DNA of 32,534 nucleotides from NCBI GenBank assembly GCA_017852795.1, contig JAFMKU010000022.1, positions 1 to 32,534 of the forward strand. Direction: 5' to 3'. Position 1 is the first letter of the stretch. Each line of letters opens with the position of its first letter. The position numbers and the translations under genes were made by a program. This document shows, in pieces, positions 28,990 to 32,534 of this stretch. The notes beneath the pieces were generated by a model. The model had not been told where the DNA came from. It made no database searches and saw nothing but the letters and a program-made list of their open reading frames with translations. Source of the stretch: Candidatus Neomicrothrix sp. Lineage in GTDB: Bacteria > Actinomycetota > Acidimicrobiia > Acidimicrobiales > Aldehydirespiratoraceae.

Positions 28990-30381
28990 GTGCTCGACCA
29001 AGATCTGATTTCGGAGACGTTGACGTCGGCTCTGCGAACGGGCGGCGATTTCGCCGAAGTGTTCGTGGAGGACAAGCGTTCATCGTCGGCACTGTTCGAC
29101 GACGGACGGGTTGAGGAATTGACCAGCGGACGCGACCGTGGGGCCGGGATTCGGGTGGTGGTCGGTGACACCACCGGGTTCGCACACACCGCCGATCTTT
29201 CCGCCGACGGGTTACGGACCGCAGCTGAGGCCGCGGCGGGCGCGGCCCGCGGTGGTGGAGGCGGCACCCGGGTGGTGGCGATTGGTGCACCAGCGCAGGA
29301 CGTAACGGCCAGCGCCCGGATCCTGCCCGAAACCGTCGCCAAGGCGACCAAAGTGGGACTCCTGACGTTGGCCAACGAAGCCGCTCGCAGCGCCGGTTCG
29401 GTGATTTCGCAAGTTTCGGCCCGTTACGGAGATTCCCGGAGGCGAATACTGGTCGCGAACTCCGACGGGTTGATGGCCCAAGACGATCAGGTTCGGACCT
29501 TGTTCAGCATTTCGTGTGTGGCGTCGGGTGATACCGGTTTGCAGACCGGCCGAGAATCGACGGGTCGCACGGTTGGCTTCGAACTCTTCGACGAAACCGA
29601 CGTTGAGGAGATGGGTCGGCGGGCGGCCCAGCGGGCAATCACGAAACTGTCGGCACGTCCCGCACCGTCGGGGTCGATGCCGGTGGTGGTTGGCCCCGGT
29701 GGCGGTGGCGTGCTGTTCCACGAGGCATGTGGGCATGGCTTGGAAGCCGATCTGGTAGGCAAAGCCGCGTCGGTGTTCGCCGGCCGTGTCGGTGAGCAGG
29801 TGGCGTCTCCGCTGGTCACCTTGATCGACGACGGGACTATGGCTGGGGAATGGGGACATTTCGCGATCGATGACGAGGGCCGACCTGCGGGTCACAACGT
29901 GCTGATCGAAAACGGTGTGCTCACCGACTACATGTGGGATCTCCTGCGGGCCCGCAAGGAAGGTCGGATAAGTTCAGGGAACGGTCGGCGGCAGAGCTAC
30001 CAGCACCTGCCGATGGTGCGAATGACCAACACCTACATCACCGCCGGTGACGAGGATCCGGCAGCGATCATCGCCGACACTGCGTCGGGCGTGTACGTGG
30101 CGCAGCTCGGTGGGGGACAGGTCAACACCGCGACCGGCGATTTCGTGTTCGGAATGACCGAGGCGTACCTGATCGAAGACGGGCAGATCACCGATCCGAT
30201 TCGGGAAGGAAACCTGATCGGTAACGGCCCCGAAGTCCTAACCAGAATCGACCGGCTCGGAAACGATTTCGCGATGGGTTCGCCCGGTACGTGCGGCAAG
30301 GACGGTCAGGGAGTCCCGGTTGGCGACGGCACGCCAACCTTGCGGGTAACCAGCCTGACCGTCGGTGGCACCGCGGGCTAA
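28990..30381 (+). CDS. tldD: TldD metalloprotease subunit
   Basis: The catalytic subunit of the TldD/TldE protease, which in enterobacteria degrades unfolded peptides and trims modified peptides such as microcin B17 and the CcdA antitoxin. The 463-residue protein carries the zinc motif HEACGH (His244, Glu245, His249) in GVLFHEACGHGLEADLVGKA, then GEWGHFAIDDEG, and the conserved end MGSPGTCGKDGQGVPVG. GTG 28990 is preceded by GGAGG with 4 nt spacing. The partner gene tldE follows after 2 nt. An actinobacterial substrate is not known from the sequence; the DQFDP-repeat protein upstream is a possible neighbour but not a proven client. Confidence 0.94.
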   Translation: MLDQDLISETLTSALRTGGDFAEVFVEDKRSSSALFDDGRVEELTSGRDRGAGIRVVVGDTTGFAHTADLSADGLRTAAEAAAGAARGGGGGTRVVAIGAPAQDVTASARILPETVAKATKVGLLTLANEAARSAGSVISQVSARYGDSRRRILVANSDGLMAQDDQVRTLFSISCVASGDTGLQTGRESTGRTVGFELFDETDVEEMGRRAAQRAITKLSARPAPSGSMPVVVGPGGGGVLFHEACGHGLEADLVGKAASVFAGRVGEQVASPLVTLIDDGTMAGEWGHFAIDDEGRPAGHNVLIENGVLTDYMWDLLRARKEGRISSGNGRRQSYQHLPMVRMTNTYITAGDEDPAAIIADTASGVYVAQLGGGQVNTATGDFVFGMTEAYLIEDGQITDPIREGNLIGNGPEVLTRIDRLGNDFAMGSPGTCGKDGQGVPVGDGTPTLRVTSLTVGGTAG

Positions 30382-30383
30382 CG

Positions 30384-31727
30384 ATGAGCGAACTACTAGA
30401 GATTGCGGAACGGATCGCGGGCTGGGCCAAGGCCGGTGAGCAGGTCGAGGCATTTGTCAGCCGCGATGACGAGACCGAGGTTCGGGCCTACCAAGGCGAG
30501 GTTGAGTCGTTGGTTCGGGCCCAGTCGCAAGGGGTTGGGGTGCGGGTCGTGGTTGAGGGCCGGCAGGGGTATGCCTATGCGGGAACGCTCGACGATCAAG
30601 CCCTTCACGACACCTTGCAAGAAGCCCGTGACAACGCGACTTTTGCCGAACCTGATGCGTTCAACGGGTTAGGCGAACCCGATGGGGTGCTGGTTCCTGA
30701 CCTGAACCTGTTTGCCGAGGAACTCGCGGGGTATTCGATTGACGACAAGGTGGCGCTCGCTATCGAACTGGAACGGGCGACCAGAGCGGCCGACCCGCGG
30801 ATCTCAGGGATCGAGTCTGCTGAATACATCGACAGCGTGTACGAATCGGCGGTCGCGACTTCGGGGGGTTTGTCGGCAACTACCCGCGAGACCGGCTGTT
30901 ACGTGTCGGCGTACGCGCTGGCCGAGTCCGGTGACGAAACCCAGACTGGTTTCGGGTTTTCGATCGGTCGTCATCCTGGCGAGCTGGATCCGGTGGTAGC
31001 GGCGGCCGACGCCGCCGAACGAGCCACCCGGCTACTGGGTGCGTCAAAACCTCCTTCGGAACGACTCACGGTGGTGCTTGATCCCTGGGTGACCGCGCAA
31101 TTCCTTGGCATTGTCGGGCACACGCTGACCGGGGAAGCGGTGCTGAAAGGGCGCTCGTTGTTTGCTGGTCGGGAGGGGGAGATGGTTGCTCACCCGTCGA
31201 TCACCTTGGTTGACGATCCGACCAACCCGGCGGCGTTCACCGCCAGCCTGGTTGATGGTGAAGGGCTCGCGACCCGCCGAACCTCGCTGCTGGTTGATGG
31301 TCAGCTCACCGGCTACCTCCACAATTCGTATAGCGGTCGCCGTTCCGGAACCGCTTCGACCGGTTCAGCGGTGCGGGGCGGTTTCAAAAGCGGCCCAGGG
31401 GTGGGGGCACGGGCCCTTTCGCTGGTCCCGGGAACTGCGAGTCAGGCCGAGTTGATCGCCGGGATCGACAATGGATTTCTGGTGCAGGGTGTGGCCGGAC
31501 TTCATTCTGGGGTGAACCCGGTATCCGGTGACTTTTCCACCGGGGCTGAGGGGTTGCGGATCCGCAACGGCGAACTGGCGGAACCGATCCGTGAGGTCAC
31601 GATCGCGTCAACCGTGCAGCGGCTGCTGCTTGACGTGTTGGCGATCGGTGGTGACCTGGAGTGGCTTCCGATGAGCGCGGCGGGGGTGACGTTGGTGGTT
31701 GCTGACGTCACCATGTCTGGCGCCTGA
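30384..31727 (+). CDS. pmbA: TldE/PmbA protease subunit
   Basis: The non-catalytic partner of TldD, 447 residues, without the zinc motif. It shows the N-terminal fold shared with TldD (VEAFVSRDDETEVRAYQGEVESLV, then VGVRVVVEGRQGYAYAG) and the C-terminal half with LTVVLDPWVTAQFLGIV, GEAVLKGRSLFAGREGE, LLVDGQLTGYLHNSYSGRR and VNPVSGDFSTGAEGLRIRNGE. The start ATG 30384 follows the tldD stop by 2 nt, so they form a coupled pair. The frame stays open upstream inside tldD, which is not used. The two subunits form a heterodimer with a narrow cavity that admits only unstructured peptides. Confidence 0.93.
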   Translation: MSELLEIAERIAGWAKAGEQVEAFVSRDDETEVRAYQGEVESLVRAQSQGVGVRVVVEGRQGYAYAGTLDDQALHDTLQEARDNATFAEPDAFNGLGEPDGVLVPDLNLFAEELAGYSIDDKVALAIELERATRAADPRISGIESAEYIDSVYESAVATSGGLSATTRETGCYVSAYALAESGDETQTGFGFSIGRHPGELDPVVAAADAAERATRLLGASKPPSERLTVVLDPWVTAQFLGIVGHTLTGEAVLKGRSLFAGREGEMVAHPSITLVDDPTNPAAFTASLVDGEGLATRRTSLLVDGQLTGYLHNSYSGRRSGTASTGSAVRGGFKSGPGVGARALSLVPGTASQAELIAGIDNGFLVQGVAGLHSGVNPVSGDFSTGAEGLRIRNGELAEPIREVTIASTVQRLLLDVLAIGGDLEWLPMSAAGVTLVVADVTMSGA

Positions 31728-31775
31728 ACTCCGGTCTGATCCTCCGGCATCACCGTCGGGGCCGAGAATGGCTCT

Positions 31776-31781
31776 AATCTC
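31776..31781 (+). promoter_or_regulatory. Candidate -10 box (TAATCT) for uppP
   Basis: TAATCT about 30 nt before the TTG start at 31812, leaving a short leader with AGGGAGAG. This separates uppP from the tldD-pmbA pair, whose last stop is at 31727. Confidence 0.4.
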
Positions 31782-31811
31782 GGGCGTCTACTCGTCAGGG
31801 AGAGAACTGCT

Positions 31812-32534
31812 TTGGAGATCCTTCACGCCATTGTCCTCGGCATCGTGCAGGGGTTGTCGGAGTTTCTTCCGATCTCGTCGAGTGGCCACCTCGAACTGAC
31901 CCGCTGGTTGTTCGGCTGGGACACCCTGCCCAGCGAACTCGAAACGTCGTTTGACGTGGCGGTCCATCTCGGCACGTTGACCGGCGCGTTGGCGTATCTC
32001 CGGCGCGATGTGTTGCGCTACGCGTCGGCAGGGTTAGGCCCGGTGGTCGGCAAACCGTTGGGCACCGATGGCCGGGTGGCATGGTTTCTGGTAGCGAGCG
32101 CGGTTCCTGCCGGGGTGATCGGTTTGTTGTTCAAGGATCAGATCGCCGACCTGGATCGCATCTGGATGATTGCGGTCATGCTGATCGGGTTCGGGTTGTT
32201 GTTGCTGGTCGCTGATCGTCGACCGCAACGCCGCACCAGCACAGACTTCACGCTTCGCGACGCGCTGGCGATGGGGTTTGGGCAGGCGCTTGCCTTGCAG
32301 CCGGGAGTGAGTCGCTCCGGGGTGACCTTGACGGTGGCCAGGTTTCTTGACTTTGAACGTGACACCGCGGCGCGGTTGGTGTTTCTGATGAGCTTGCCGG
32401 TGATCGCTGGGGCGGGGGCAGTTTCCGCGCTCGACAGCAACGTGCCGTCGTCGTTTTGGCCACCGTTTCTTTGGGGGATGGCGGCTTCGGCAGTAACTGG
32501 TTGGATCGCGGTGTGGGCAACTCTGGCGTTGGTG
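31812..32534 (+). CDS. uppP: Undecaprenyl-diphosphatase (partial, cut by window edge)
   Basis: A BacA-type membrane enzyme that dephosphorylates undecaprenyl diphosphate, recycling the lipid carrier for peptidoglycan synthesis. 241 residues are present of about 265-280 usual. The N-terminus has HAIVLGIVQGLSEFLPISSS followed by GHL, which is the (E)xxxS(S)SGH active-site motif. The second motif is ALQPGVSRSGVTLTVARFL. Several hydrophobic segments follow to the edge. The start TTG 31812 has AGGGAGAG 7-8 nt upstream and yields the family-typical MEILHAIVLGIVQG. It is downstream of pmbA by 84 nt. Confidence 0.95.
   Translation, partial: MEILHAIVLGIVQGLSEFLPISSSGHLELTRWLFGWDTLPSELETSFDVAVHLGTLTGALAYLRRDVLRYASAGLGPVVGKPLGTDGRVAWFLVASAVPAGVIGLLFKDQIADLDRIWMIAVMLIGFGLLLLVADRRPQRRTSTDFTLRDALAMGFGQALALQPGVSRSGVTLTVARFLDFERDTAARLVFLMSLPVIAGAGAVSALDSNVPSSFWPPFLWGMAASAVTGWIAVWATLALV

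Overview
The window is high-GC DNA from a bacterial chromosome, most likely an actinobacterium and perhaps of Acidimicrobiia type. This is an inference. It rests on an Rpf-like muralytic protein, a ferrochelatase with the actinobacterial Fe-S cysteines, an NDMA-type zinc alcohol dehydrogenase, a TylF-type methyltransferase, many GTG starts and a recurring TANNNT box 6-8 nt before start codons (leaderless promoters). I see no tRNA, rRNA, CRISPR array, IS element or prophage. Genes are tightly packed and no gene-free stretch exceeds about 300 bp; the longest is 4436-4636.

Left part (1-4435): the end of a membrane protein, the DNA repair glycosylase Tag, a DMT exporter, then on the minus strand an acyl-CoA synthetase followed by an atypical SDR. 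Centre-left (4637-11582): a plus-strand, mostly overlapping gene cluster, and the most interesting part of the window. Its first gene is a GrdB-like (glycine/sarcosine/betaine reductase component B family) selenoprotein interrupted by an in-frame TGA at 5087-5089, which reads as selenocysteine in a U-P-L-C-T-R-T motif with a hairpin just downstream. It is followed by a TetR regulator, an SRPBCC protein, a sulfatase fused to a DJ-1/PfpI domain, a flavin reductase-like protein and a thiolase-like protein without the usual cysteine. No GrdA, GrdC/D/E or selenium-insertion genes lie in the window, so the pathway is unknown.

Middle (11592-18565): two overlapping methyltransferases (class I and TylF type), an acyl-CoA dehydrogenase, an orphan ParE/GyrB-type topoisomerase subunit, a zinc alcohol dehydrogenase and a lone RecB/Cas4-like Fe-S nuclease. 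Then a minus-strand run (18609-21400): ferrochelatase, a small unknown gene, an orphan ParA ATPase and a proline-rich single-TM protein whose start lies inside parA.

Right part (21523-32534): an Rpf-like cell-wall hydrolase, a glutaredoxin-like protein, an ABC-F ATPase with a 17-codon upstream ORF overlapping its start, an NfuA-type Fe-S carrier, dxs coupled to a PAP2-type membrane phosphatase, an unknown anchored protein with a DQFDP repeat, the TldD/TldE protease pair, and the start of uppP (undecaprenyl-diphosphatase) cut by the window edge. Isoprenoid and cell-wall lipid functions (dxs, PAP2, uppP, Rpf) are concentrated here.
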